The translations under genes and the position numbers were made by a program. Below, in pieces: positions 1-12,205 of a stretch of 64,000 nucleotides of DNA. A model generated the notes under the pieces. That model had not been told where the DNA came from and did not search any database. It saw only the letters and a list, made by a program, of their open reading frames with translations. How positions within the stretch are numbered: the stretch's first letter is position 1; every line of letters begins with the position of its first letter. Source of the stretch: Panagrolaimus kolymaensis (taxonomy: Eukaryota > Nematoda > Chromadorea > Rhabditida > Panagrolaimidae); NCBI GenBank assembly GCA_028622995.1, contig JAJQJQ010000002.1, positions 3,782,001 to 3,846,000 on the forward strand, given 5' to 3'.

Positions 1-231
1 GTTTTGATTTTAATGATCGAGAATTGAATTCAGTTTTGGGACGTCGTGATGGACATGTTTATGAAAATTTGCTCGCTTGGGCCAAATCATCACCTCTCAA
101 TAAACATGATGTGAGTTTTCAATTAAAAATATGCCACATTATAAATTAATTTTTAGGTTATGCCATTCCACCATAAATATCTAGGAAAAATGATGGAAAA
201 TGCTCGACAACAAAGTAAAAGTAAAATGTGA
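1..231 (+). CDS. acox: Peroxisomal acyl-CoA oxidase, C-terminal end (partial)
   Basis: This is the 3' end of a gene that begins before the window. The exons are 1-110 and 157-231, with a 46-bp intron (GTGAGT donor, TTTTTAG acceptor) and a TGA stop at 229-231. The first exon encodes a motif close to the C-terminal helix of animal acyl-CoA oxidases: [17 protein letters not shown], then [18 protein letters not shown]. The enzyme catalyses the first, FAD-dependent step of peroxisomal fatty-acid beta-oxidation. In nematodes related enzymes also shorten ascaroside side chains. The protein ends in SKSKM, which may be a non-canonical PTS1-like tripeptide (SKM or SKL type), so peroxisomal import is plausible. 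Which ACOX paralogue this is cannot be told from the fragment. Confidence 0.85.
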
Positions 232-1058
232 CCAATTTCTTACATACTGTAATATTTTTATTATTATTAAAAATAGAATAAATAGTTTTATTTGAATACC
301 AGGTTGAATTTTGAAAATAGCAAAATATGAAACTCTTCAACTTCGCAGTTTATTAGCATTTGACGTTTTTTTGTTGTTGGTAATTTTACTTTTTAAAAAT
401 ACATCATTTTTTAGTCATTTTCTTTTGTTTTAAATTTGTGAAAAGACACAAAAGTTCATGAGATAAAAAAAAGTAACTCATTAGCTTTTGTTTTTTTTAT
501 TTAACAATGAGAACAAAATTAAACTCAACATTTAAAAAGAAATTAACTATTTGTCACTTTTAATAAAGGCGTATTTTTACTGTTTTGGAATATACTGTAA
601 AAGGACTTTTTTTAACAAAGAAAGGTTCTGATACAAAATTATTCCAACATTTTATAAGCCACGAAACTTTTAAAAAGGCTTCATAGTCTAAATTATTTTT
701 CCATATTTTCTAAAAAATGATTACTGTATCTTCTATGTAAAATTTTCTACGGATTTTCTTTAGTCTTCCATAACATAAAAAATCTATTTTATCTTCGTTG
801 ATTTAAGTTTTGTGGCTAAAAAAGGTATACGCATATATTTGATTTCTTTATAAGCGCTGTAACGAAGTCTCGTTTTGACTTGAAACTTTTATTTTAAAAA
901 AAAATATGAAGCTTTTTTTTAAAAATCAATAGATTTATTTATTTCTATAATTTTTTTAGTTTTAATAATATACGCTAATAAAACATTTAAAATACAAGAA
1001 AATACAGTACTATACATTGTGGTTTTAAAGCTTTTATTTAGGAAAAAAACTGTAAAGC
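232..1058. other. Intergenic, AT-rich, no gene seen
   Basis: This stretch separates the acyl-CoA oxidase 3' end from the 3' end of the Cys-rich gene on the other strand. Long A and T runs dominate. I see no coding exon, RNA gene or repeat that I can support. Confidence 0.6.
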
Positions 1059-1522
1059 TTAGAGGTTTTCGCTTTGAGCAAAAGCGAGTGCGGCATTTCG
1101 ATCAAATTGACGTAAGCGACGGAAAGTAGCGGCTTTTCCTTCTTCGAGTGGTATTTCTTTTGGATTTCCCTTACACCGACGATAGCAAGCAGCATCATCA
1201 CAACATGAAAGCCTCACGATGTCAATTTGATTACAAGCTTGATCACAACAAAGAAAACCCAATTTTATGAGAGCAAGTGCCGAATCATTATTGTAACCTA
1301 AAAGTTTGAATTTTTTTAAAGAATATCTTTTCTATCTAAAGTCTTACGTTCAAGTACAGCGTCGCTTAAACAAGGGACTGCAGGATCTGACGATGCTGGG
1401 CAAACTTGAGTGATAACGTTTTTATAACTTGTAACACATTCTTCCAAATATGCATGATAACGATTACCAGAAACATTAATACTCAAAAAAAATACGATAA
1501 AAACAGTAAATTGGAAAAACAT
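1059..1522 (-). CDS. Small secreted cysteine-rich protein
   Basis: Two exons on the minus strand (1348-1522 and 1059-1297) with a 50-bp intron (GTAAGA donor, TTTTAG acceptor) give 137 residues. Residues 1 to about 19 form a hydrophobic signal peptide ending near NVSG, so the product should enter the secretory pathway. The mature part has ten cysteines, including two CC pairs in the second exon (GFLCCDQAC and LSCCDDAACYRRC). Such an even number suggests a disulfide-stabilised extracellular domain. The C-terminal 35 residues are charged and have no cysteine. I do not recognise the family, and no enzymatic motif is visible. An AG acceptor-like sequence lies close upstream of the ATG. Function is unknown. 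Confidence 0.75.
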
Positions 1523-3164
1523 TTCCTAATTTATTATTTAAAAAAGTTAATAAAAACAAAGCTTTACTTTTAAAAAAACAATGACAATAATTTAAAAAAA
1601 AGTCTCGAGGAAATTATATTTTTATATAAATTTTTTCTTTTGCCAATTGTTTTTAAGGCGGGGTTAAAACTTGTCGAACTCTCACATTGCAATTGCTCAC
1701 CTTTGGATAAATTGATATACAGTAATCTATGAGCATTCATGACAATATTAATCGAAATTAGTGTATAAAATAGTTTATTAAAAAAAGAGTATCCAAAACG
1801 AAAGCTACGTATAAATATTTGGAATTCTTTTTAGTGTTTCTGTCATAATCATTTTTTAATTTTATACTTTAAATTTAAAGCATTATAAACAAGACACAAA
1901 ATATGCATACATAAAATGACAATAATAACAACACCGTATGATTTTAAACAAAATTATTGTCGTAATTTAAAAAAGCTAAAGCCAAAAAATATTAATCGAA
2001 ATTAGAGATATTTTGCTCATAGTTTTTTTTGAAAACAATGAATTTGTGAATTTGAAATTTTCCCATAACCTTTTTTTCGCAAAAAAGAATCTATCAACAA
2101 ATGACGTATGTAGGAAAAAATGTGTATCACCAAAATCAAAAATGTCCAAAGCTTGAATTCAAGCAAAATGGAAATATTTGGATTTAATTTTTTTTTTTGG
2201 ATTTGATTCAATGTTTTATTGTGTTATGACATTCTCGTTTTCTAAAAATGATTCAATATATTAAAAAAATTGTCTATTCGACTTTTTATAAAAATATATT
2301 TTTCGATTGCGTGACTGTCTCGCTTTTAAATATACAGCTTAGTACAAAGTCTCCTGATGGGTATGGTAGTAAAAGTCCATAAATTCAACTTTCGTTTGAT
2401 ACAGTACCTTAAAATAACAAAGTGTTAAAGAACAAAGAAAAATGAGCCATTGTTTGTCAAAAAAGTGCAATAGATGAAATTTGAAGAAAAAAATAATTCA
2501 TAGTCATGCACTTTCGAAAAATACAAAAAAACTAAAAAATATTCTGGAATTGAAATATGTTTTTGTTATTTCCTTGAAATTTAACTTTTTTAAAGTTAAA
2601 AAAAGCTTGCAAGATTCATTTGAAATAATCAACCGCAAAAAAATGTTTATAATTTATTATTTTTACATTAAAAGAAATTAATAATCACCGAATTTATAAT
2701 TTTAAAAGTTGAATCATTTGCTTTTTAAAAAAAATTATGTTTACAAATACACACACATATTGCTAAATATTTTACGTCATCCTCATGGTTTTGAAAAGCT
2801 TTTAAAAAAGTAGTTGTTTTAATGGACTAAAAATTGCAAAAACTCTTCCATTTTCTCATGCTTATTTATGGCTATAAAAAATGTATAAACAATAAAATTA
2901 AGGGTATGAGAATTTGAAGCTAAGTTATCAAATGTTTTTAACACATTTGCTAACTTTTTAAAAAAGTAATTAGCAATCATGGAAAGTTTCTTATAAAACC
3001 AGCAAACACTTCCAAAAACCTTTTCAAAAAATTCCTTACTATTCTATTTTTTTATAATATTTTTTTTTGTAAATAAAAAAACCCGTCGACTTTCTTGCAC
3101 TATTCATTTTTTTTGGTTCCACTATTTTCGTCGTCGACATTATGCTTCTTTTCAAAAAATGATT
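1523..3164. other. Intergenic, no gene seen
   Basis: About 1.6 kb between two minus-strand genes. Short open frames occur but have no family motif, no good splice context and strongly A/T-biased composition. I see no RNA gene or organised repeat. Confidence 0.55.
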
Positions 3165-4451
3165 TCAAACAGCATAAGTTAATTTCTTTGATGGTTTTTG
3201 TGGAATCGAGTTATTTGTTGTCGCCGCAACAGTATTATTCTTTAACGTCGATGCCAACGTCGCCGGTTTTCTTCCGGATGAAGGCGATATCGGAGATTTT
3301 GCTCGTGTATTGGTTATGCAATCATTTAAATGTATTTGTAACATATCACATACCATTAAAGATTCAGATAACATTTTATCATAAACTTCTGGTTCAAATA
3401 AACAATTATCTCTTTGACGCTTTTCTTCCTTTTTTGGATCAATTTCAATCACGGCATGCTTTGGAATGGACCTAAACCAAAAACAAAATAAAATAAGATA
3501 TTTATATATATTTGTTTTTAATGTTTTGGCTTTATTTGCTCTTCCCCGGTCTTAATTTTTTTGTGGTTTTAAACAGCTGTCGATGCTGGTCAGTCAGTAA
3601 GTTTAACATCAATAAAAAAAATGTGCCACATTTGACACATTTTTCTTGCCGCCCAAAAATTTTATTCAATATTGTCGTTATTTGCAGCTGTCGCGCAATC
3701 CTTCTTTCTTTCCTCTTAAAAATACGGCGTAAAAATGATATTTAACTCTATGTATGTATTGTATTTTAAAATGGTCAGGATTAAATAATGTGAAAGAGAG
3801 TAATTGTTTTGCAATATAATGAGTACTTGAAAAGAAAGAAAATGGAAGCAAAGGATCATGAAAAATAAAAACTCAGCTTTAATTGTCCTTTTTTTTATCA
3901 TTGCTTTTAAAATTAAATTAAGGACAAAAAATAAAAAGAGTTTAGAGTTACGAAAATGCTATTTTGTTTTTCTTTCTGAATGATGTATAGAAGCGATAAT
4001 AAATATTTGCTTTATTTCTGAATCAAAACACTTACCTTGCAACCATGGGTTGGTCATCTCCAAATGCTTCTAAAGCTTCAGTCAAATACACTGGATCCAT
4101 TTGATTTATAGCATCCGCAGAAAGGGTTTTCTTTCCTTTAAGTTTATCCTTTTCGCCCTTTTTAAATAATGGAAATGGCGTCAATGAAGTTGATGGAAGA
4201 ATTTGTGATTGAGATTGAACAAAAAAATCAGGGATTTTACCACTTCGAAGATCTTTATGCATTTTTACCCGTTGTGTGAATGACATTTGAGGGGATTTTG
4301 GTGGCTTTAATGGTTTTGATGATGATTGAGAATGTGGTGAACCACCATTGGTTAAATCTCCTGGAGCCGATATTGCTGGCGATGGACGTTTTTTGCGAAA
4401 AACTGACAAAAATGGTGAAGGAGATTTTTCTGGATGAATAGCTTCTGTCAT
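3165..4451 (-). CDS. Unassigned Ser/Pro/Lys-rich protein
   Basis: Two exons on the minus strand (4036-4451 and 3165-3471) encode 240 residues. The intron uses an AAG|GTAAG donor and a TTTAG acceptor. The ATG at 4451 was chosen because a TTTTTTAG acceptor lies just upstream (about 4477), as expected for trans-splicing. Residues 1-120 are rich in S, P and K and probably disordered, with repeated KSP/SPSP-type sites that proline-directed kinases could modify. The second exon holds a short ordered-looking segment (FEPEVYDKMLSESLMVCDML, then QIHLNDC), predicted to be helical. It then returns to an S/T/N/K-rich tail. I do not recognise the family. There are no membrane segments or signal peptide, so a cytosolic or nuclear adaptor-type role is possible but is only inference. 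Confidence 0.7.
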
Positions 4452-7448
4452 AATATGGTTTTTTAGAAATGAAAAACTAAAAAATAGTATCAATATTATT
4501 AAAGAATTAAGTGACTTTAAAAAAATAAATAAATACACGTTTTATATAATTGTTTTAATTTTACAATAATAAAAGATATGGCGAATTTAGTTTTATTAAA
4601 CCAAATCAAGCGTAGCAAGGGTTAATTTTTAAACTTACTAATCAGAAGAAAAAAAAGTTAAGGCTTTTCTTTATTTTTTAAAGGAAAATGATTAAATAGG
4701 AAACACGTAAAGTAAACATATTTTGAAAAAAAACTTCAGATAGCTTAGTTATTTTTTTTCTTCAACAAACTTTTCGAAGCGCTTTTCAAAAAAGGCTTTC
4801 GAAGAAAAATAAATGGAAAAAGTGTTGTTTTTTTTGGAAGAAGATTGAAGAGGAGAGAAGGACGACCACAAACATTGAAATTTTTGCAATAAATAATAAA
4901 TATCTTTGAAAAAAAACTTGATGAACCAACAACGGCCTACAACAACGAAAAAAGAATGATGCCAGAAAAAAATAAATAAATGAGAATGTAACGAACATCT
5001 GTCTATAAAAAAACAATAATGTGAAGTTCCGAGCATCCAAGGACAGTAAATACATTTTTTTTAAATGTAAGGAGAAGACAGAAAAATTTACATATTTAAA
5101 ATGCTCATTGAAGTGGGGGCGATGGATACCCATCAACAAATAAAAATCGTGCAGTATCAACATCGTCAAAAAAGATTTTAAATGGTGTTGTTTCATTTTT
5201 GGAAAAGAGATCTTCTCTCATTCCTTCTCACCTCCGATTTTCATTTATTATTTAAATCGGTATAAGATCAAAAAAGAGTAGGAGAGAGAAACTTGATAGA
5301 AAAAAAAGTTATAAATCGTATAAAACTTTTTTTGCGCGATTTTTTTATCCATTTATAATACATAGATGCCAAAATAAAATAAAAAAGGAGAGAAAATACC
5401 GATGGAAGAAGAATGGCTACAAATCAAGGGTAAAAGAAAAAGGGTGCAAAAGCGGTCTCCGACTTTGAGCTTTTTACGACCTCCATCCTTTCTTTGCAGT
5501 GAAAAATAAATGTAGCATTTTTTACAAGGGTTTCAAGAAAGAGTTTCATAAGTTTAAAACCTTTTAAAAAGGGTTGACGCGGTTTTGAGTTTTTATAAAA
5601 TTTTTGGAAATTTTTAAAATGAAGTTAAAATTTTAATAATTTAAAAAATCCGTGATCAAAATACTTTAGAAATAAAAACTGCTACAAAAAATGATAATAT
5701 CAACGATATGAAAAAAACACTGCAAGCTAATCTGACTTCCGGCTTTGTATAATAACGTTTCAATCTAATATATATTTTTACAACTAAATAAAATCCAAAA
5801 GCATTTATCTTTTTTTGTATTATCATCAGCAGAAAAAAAAACAATTCAATCAAAGCTTGATTTTTATCGCAATTAATGCATGAGCTTGTTTTTTATGAAA
5901 AATAGATGGCTTCACAAAGCTTTTTTGCTTCCGAAACAAAAACAAAATGTTTATTTTTTAAATTTAAAAAAAGGAAGATCAAAGGCGGAATACAAAGTGG
6001 TTATTAAACTTTAATAAATTTTAAAAGTCAATAAATCATTTTTCATAAAATTCAAGACAAAAAAAGGGCAACAAACAAGGAAGACGAAGCATTTCCTTTC
6101 TTTCCATCCTATTTCTTTGATTGAAATAAATGCCCGCTTTGCGTGTATTATTTTATTTTCTCCCTCTTTTTTTTGCCAAGCAAATTCGACTAATCCTCCC
6201 GTTTAATCGCGTTTCCGCGGCCCCGTTAAATTCAATATTTTTCATTAAAACGTAAAATGACTAACAAGAAAAAAAAGCGAGGTAAAACAAAACAACAAAA
6301 AAAGAAGAAGAGAATTTAGCGTGTACTTACTTACCTCATCATTGTGTTTTTAACTCTAGCGGGTGCTTACTTGACACAAAAACAAAAATGTTGGGAAAAA
6401 ATTTCTTCAATGTGTTCGAAAAGTAGAAAAGTCAAGTGGCTCTCTCCGTTGCGCAAGAATGGTGGTAGGTATAACTTATCTTGGTTTTATTTTTAGAATG
6501 AAGAAGTTAGTGTTTTTCTTTAACAGTCTTTTGTTATAATATAGCAACACAAGAAAAAATTTTGCATGAAAAACTATGTTTTGGAATCAAAAATGAAATA
6601 TATGACCATTGTAAGAGAATAAAACTCCCCATCTTTAAATGGCTCTTTTCAAGTATCAAGGCTGGCTCAAAACTATTTTCCTTTATCGAAAAAAATGTCA
6701 CTCAAATTGGCAAAAATCTTGAGGAAACATTAGTTTGAGTGCGCAAAATTGCCTTCAAAGCACGCTAATTTTGTCCATTCCTACAGCCAAAGATTTCAAT
6801 GGCAAGATCTAAAGAAGACAGCGATGACAACAAAAAATAAAAAAAGATGCATGTCATTCTGTTTCCTGTCAATGAATTAAATCTAACCCAAGTCATCATT
6901 TCTTCAAGCTATGGAAAATTCTAATAAAAATTTTGTAAGAAAACATTTTCAATTAAAGAAAAAATACGCAAAAAAAAACTAAAAAAATAGCTAATTTGTT
7001 TTTCAAACAAAAAAAGAATATTTAAAAACAACTTTGGGTCGTTTTTATCCCTTTTTTTAAACGATCTGTCAATGATTTGCTTCAAATTGAAGATTGAGTG
7101 ATGCCACCACGCTGCTGCCGCCGCCAAAACACGATCACGGCTTTTTTTGCTGGTGCTGCTCTTGCTGGAGGTAAAGCAAGCAGGTGCGAGTACTTTCGTT
7201 CAACCACTCCACTGGCAGGCATTGAATAAAGTCACTCCCTTTAATTTTTTTTTGCCGTTCCAGACAATTTACTTCCAGAAAAAGAAAAAATATAGCAATG
7301 ATCGAAGGAGGCAATCATTTGAGGAAACAAATATATAATGTGACAAAAGCCACAAACGTTGGTTGAAGAAATCGACAATGACACCTTTGAGAAGAACAAT
7401 GAATAAAAAAGGAAAAGGAGGAGAAAAAAACATAAAAAATTTTAAAGC
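4452..7448. other. Long intergenic stretch, A/T homopolymer-rich
   Basis: Three kilobases of mostly A/T-biased sequence with many poly-A and poly-T runs. One short GC-richer patch lies near 6190-6230. I see no convincing multi-exon gene, tRNA or known ncRNA. One possible small membrane exon (5656-5853, minus) is listed separately at low confidence. Confidence 0.55.
5656..5853 (-). CDS. Possible small membrane-protein exon (doubtful)
   Basis: A minus-strand open frame whose downstream half reads KIYIRLKRYYTKPEVRLACS and then one hydrophobic segment of about 20 residues, ending SKVF before a stop. A TTTTATTTAG acceptor-like sequence precedes the basic segment, so this could be the last exon of a gene whose earlier exons I could not find. 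Its composition is less A/T-run-like than the surroundings. No family was recognised, and chance is a realistic alternative. Confidence 0.22.
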   Translation of the reverse strand: MIELFFFLLMIIQKKINAFGFYLVVKIYIRLKRYYTKPEVRLACSVFFISLILSFFVAVFISKVF

Positions 7449-7685
7449 TTAAAGGACGACTACACTTTCTGTTTTTTTCAAATTGTTTCAAACGAACCGC
7501 GGTTCTGTCCCCAAGTGGTAAAGTGCTTTGAACATCGAAAAACCGTAATGCTACAGTAATATCTCACTTCCAAATTACTGTAGCATTACGGTTTTTCGAT
7601 GTTCAAAGCACTTTACCACTTGGGGACAGAACCGCGGTTCGTTTGAAACAATTTGAAAAAAACAGAAAGTGTAGTCGTCCTTTAA
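7449..7685. mobile_element. Palindromic MITE with TTAA/TA target
   Basis: A near-perfect inverted repeat. The left arm is 7449-7560, the spacer is 13 nt (7561-7573) and the right arm is 7574-7685. The two arms match base for base over about 112 bp by eye. The outer ends read TTAAAGGACGACTACAC and its complement, so a TTAA (or TA) target duplication fits. Caenorhabditis genomes carry palindromic families whose ends begin TTTAAAGG, and this resembles them in design. It has no coding capacity. The whole element would fold into one long hairpin if transcribed. Confidence 0.85.
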
Positions 7686-9066
7686 AAAGGAAAATGAAAT
7701 TTTGAAGAAGGAAAAAACTGATTCATTGTGACTTTTTTTTCTTGATTCCTTTCCATTTTAAATGCATGCTTTCACGTTTTTTTTTGTTTGAAAGACAAAA
7801 AAAAACGGAAAAGAAATGGAAAGTGTGAAAACAAGAGCAACGAAGAAGCGCTTAAATTTTTTTTAACACAATAGCTGCAAACATAGGACACGACTTCAAT
7901 TCAAATGTCAACAATATTTTGGTTTTTTATTTTGAAAAACTATAAAACAAGCATTTTTGTAATAACAATATAAAAAACGTCTGATAAATCGAATGTCTAT
8001 GTTTGAAAGGCGCTTTGTCAAATTTTTAGGATTTGATTCGATCCTATCACAACTCTCTTTGGATGGCGGAAATAAAAAAACGTCAAAAAATAAACATCTT
8101 CGCATTTTTTTAAAGCCCATTTTGTTGCATTTTTCTTTGTTTTTTCATGTTTTCCGTTATTGGGAAGAATACAACAATAAATATTATCTCTCAAAATACA
8201 TGTCAAAAAAACATAAAACAAAAAACTTTGAAACAACAACTAATGCCATCGCTGGCCCCAACATAGTGACGGAAAACATAAAATATTCCTATTTAGGATG
8301 ACCAAAATGTGTAAAAAAGCCTATAAAACTTCAAAGTGCAACAAATAAATTTTTTGATGATGATAAAAAAACTTTACAGTTGAAGATTTTATTTTCTGGT
8401 TTTTTTTTCTATTTTCCTAGCTAATTTTAACTATATCGTAAAAAAAAGCTTATCCTTGAAAAAGTGGATGAAAAAGAGAAGAGGATAGAAGATTTTTTTT
8501 GAAGGAAAAATAGTGCATAAAATTGCGATGCTTTAACATACTAACATAAGAGTGACTGACCGGTTGTAGAAGAACAAAAAAATTTAGAGGGAGAAGATAA
8601 AATGCGAAAGGAAAGGTGTGAAGTGTTCAAAGTATTTTTAAAAATAATCCGATTTTCAAGGATGTGAGTATCTCGAATACTTGAAGAAAAAAGAATAATA
8701 AAAACTTAGTTATGGAGTTTTTTTGTTTTGTTTTGAAAAGAAGCTTCAAACATGCAAATAAACACAATAGACGGTGGTAAATTGACACCCAAAAAGAATC
8801 TGGTGCATATAAATCTTACATCCTCCATGAAGCTAACAAAAAAAAAAACAGAATTCAACATAAAAAGTTGCCGAATGTCAACAAAAAAATGTTTCTTTTT
8901 TTTAATTCCCAGAAGAGTAGAACATCATTGCTGAGCAAGTTAAACAAAATTCGCAAGAAAAGTTTGTAAGTCACAAAGCATTTATTTATATCCAAAACAA
9001 TACAGATAATATAACAAAGCAACAAAATAATGAACAGCTGTTATGATAAAAAAATTAAATAGTCAA
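7686..9066. other. Intergenic, no gene seen
   Basis: About 1.4 kb between the palindromic element and the 3' end of the kinesin-5 gene. It contains poly-A/T runs and short open frames on both strands without family motifs or exon signals. Confidence 0.55.
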
Positions 9067-12000
9067 TCAAGCTTCATCAATTAAATTCGTTTGTTCATTT
9101 TCAACTTCTTTATGAACAGCAAGGCTTTCTTTTAAAGTTTTTGGACTGATTATTTTATCACCATTCAAAATAGATTCACGGATTTTAAATTGGTGGACAG
9201 GGGTTTGAGATGATGAAAATTTATCAATTAATTCTTTAGCATTGGGAATTTGAACTAAATCAACGCCAAATTGACGCTTCTTTCGGGCGGGTGTATCTCC
9301 GCTTGAGGAATATCGAAGAATTTCTTGATGAATGAAGTGTTCCATGTCCTTTTGAGATGTTGAAAGATGAACAGACATATCTGATGTAACGTGTTGCGTT
9401 GATTCGGCAAGAGTTTCAAGTTGAGAAACCATATTTGAAGCTGTTGTGTGATAAAATTCAGTTGAATCATCAACACTTTCTTGAACAAGTTCAGCTTTTT
9501 CAGTAACAAAACTGGTTAACTAAAAACAGTCAATAAGATATTTATTTAAAAAATTGGAACCGCATACTTCTTTAACGCTTTCGGTAAGGGATGTTTTTAC
9601 CCCTTCTGACATTTCTTGTTGTTCTTGTACAAATCTTTTCCCATCATTTGAAAAAGATTCCAGTGTTTTTTGCTTTTCAATAGCAATTTCTGTGATTTTA
9701 TTATAGGATTGATCAAAAGCTTCTTTTGTTTGTTTCCATGCATTCGTATGCTTATTGATTTCAGCTATTTCACTGTTAACGAAGGTTTGTGATTTTTGCT
9801 TAATATTTGAAGTGGAAGTATGTAGTCTGCCCATAAGTGCCATAACTTCCTTGACAACGTCATTCTGTTCATCACTGTAAGCATTGAATTCGCTTTCATA
9901 TGAGCTTAGAAGAGTTTTCAATTTATTTTCGTGGCTATTTGCAAATGTCGCAAATTTTTCGATCATAGCCATTTCACTCTTTGAAATTTCTAATATTTCA
10001 ACGCAATAATTTTTTAGGGATTCCTAAAGAAGACATGAAAAGAATGTTATGAAAAAGAAAATGAAAGAGCAGCTTACAAGATTAGAATCAAATTTGACAA
10101 GATACTCTTGGGCATGTTCTTTAGTGTAAGTTGAAAAGTTTGAAAGCCATTCATCATTATCCTCCGAAAATTTCAGAGTATGTGAACACATTTTACTAAC
10201 TTCTTCACTCAATGAATTCAAACGATGTGTTACAGATTCATCAATTTTATCTAAATTCAGAAAATATTATGAAGAAATAAAATAACCAATTTAAAATCTT
10301 ACGACAAATACGTTTTAATGCATCCATTGAACTTGCAGACGATCTAGCAAAATCAGATACTTTATCCTTAATTTGATGAGAATCGTGAATTCGCCGAGCA
10401 GAAAATTGTCCAAAAAGCTTATCATTCTTTTCAAAGATTTCTTTGCATTGTTCAAATTTATTGTACATAGCTTCGAGTTCATTACCAATAATCATATTAG
10501 ATTCATTAACCTGAAAATGGAATATTATTTATTTACAATAATTTAAAGTAAAATACTTCAACGGCTTGAGCGAATAACTGCGTGGATTTTTCAGTGGATT
10601 GTTCTAAAGCTGCCTTTACAACAAGAAGTGATTTTTGGCATCGAGCATGCTCTTCTTTTTCTTTTTGTAGTTCATTTCGACGCTTATCGAGGCGTTGCAA
10701 TGCATCCAAATGTTTACGATAAGCTAATTCGTATTGATTTTCAAGGAATTCCAAATCATTCAACATCAATTGCATTTTACTTGTTATGGCCATTAGCTGC
10801 CCTTCAAGTTCTTCAATGCGAGCATTGTTTTCTGTCATTTGCTCTTGCATTTGTTCATAATTTTCTTGAGCCAAGAAAATGCCATTTTTTTCACGAGCTG
10901 CCGCCAAATCTTTACGGAGTTTTTCAATTTCATCATTGTATTCACGAAGCAAAGCCTTTCGAGTGATTTGTTGGTTCACTTCCGGATTGTTCTTAATATT
11001 CTTAGCTCTTTGAGCATAATCCAAAGTGGAGCTAAAATATTCGAATAAGTGATAACTAAAAATATAAAACCTATTACTTAGATTCTTCCAAATTAGTAGA
11101 TGATGGAGAAATCGTAGCTATAATAGTTGTAATAGTTTTACCGCCAAGGGAATCTTGTAATATTCGAGTAAGTTTTGATTCCCTGTATGGAATATGAGAA
11201 GCATTTGTTGTTAAAGCATTAATAACGCGGCCAAGAGTTAATAGACTTTGGTTGATGTTTCCAGCTTCACGAGCACGTTTATCAACTGCACCTGAACGTC
11301 CAATTGATTCAGAACCAGCGAGATCAACCAAATGAAGTTTTCCTGTTTTCAACAGTAATTCTTCGGTTTTTGAACAATTATCTCGAAAGAGAACGCTAAC
11401 AGTGAAAACGGAATGTGAACGACTTGAATTCATGTTCATTAGGGTTGAAGCAGTTCGACGACGCTCAGCTCCTCGTCGAAGAAGATTGTAAACTTCATCC
11501 CGAGATCGGACGGCAACTTCTGTTAATCCGTTGATAATCACACCATTTCCATTATGAGCTTTATCATCAAAGATTCGAAGTCTTGCTTGATCATCAACGT
11601 TGCCAGTAGCTAATAGATCGTATAGATCTTCATTGTATAATTCGACATATGAAATTCGAATTGCGAAATCATCAAGCGCCTAAAATAAAAGCTGTAAAAA
11701 TGCTTAACTAGTTAATGGCTAACCATAACATTTAATTCGGAGAATATGTGATGCAATGCTCTGGGAATGATGCCAGCTTTTGGATCTTCCTCCCAACTGT
11801 AATCATTATCTTCGTCGTGTTTGCCTTCCATTGTGAATGTTTTGCCTGTCCCAGTTTGACCATATGCGAAAACAGTACAATTATAACCGGAAAGAACTTC
11901 TTGAATCAAGGGCGATACGATATCCAAATAAATGTCGGTTTGGCTTGCTTCAGGTCCGTAGACCCAATCGAATTGTCCAAAATGTTTCTGTTCTTTTAGA

Positions 12001-12205
12001 GTGGACATAGTAACCATCTTTGTAACCTAAATTTAAATATTGACTTTTAGTGTACGTTAAATGATAAGTTGTGTACCCGATCACAGTGAGCAATGGCTCG
12101 ACCTTTTTCAGCTTTCTCATTTTCATTTAGAGGGCGAACACGAATTGCAACCTGGACATTCTTCTTCTTTGTTGGCTTTTTAATATTTTCTTTTAAACGA
12201 TTCAT
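9067..12205 (-). CDS. bmk-1: Kinesin-5 (BimC/Eg5 type) motor
   Basis: Eight exons on the minus strand (12077-12205, 11724-12026, 11078-11679, 10557-11031, 10303-10510, 10078-10250, 9568-10023, 9067-9519) encode 932 residues, all in phase. The motor domain fills about residues 15-370. It has the IRVRP start motif, P-loop GQTGTGKT (about 99-106), switch [12 protein letters not shown] and switch [11 protein letters not shown], and ends [13 protein letters not shown] long coiled-coil stalk follows. Near the C-terminus (about residue 858) lies [10 protein letters not shown], which fits the BimC box, the CDK site that targets kinesin-5 to spindles. Length is near the family norm of 950-1050. The protein is expected to be a bipolar homotetramer that slides antiparallel spindle microtubules. 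The orthology to C. elegans bmk-1 is inferred from architecture. Confidence 0.93.

Noticed and set aside
2017..2211. Minus-strand open frame of 64 codons
   Set aside because: A/T-biased, no signal or motif, and no neighbouring exon fits.
3095..3475. Plus-strand open frame of 126 codons
   Set aside because: It is antisense to exon 2 of the Ser/Pro-rich gene, and hydrophobic runs come from complemented A-rich codons.
4786..5196. Minus-strand open frame rich in F, L and S
   Set aside because: It is the translation of A/T homopolymers and has no splice or family signal.
10628..10966. Plus-strand open frame within the kinesin-5 gene
   Set aside because: It lies opposite coiled-coil exon 4 and has no motif of its own.
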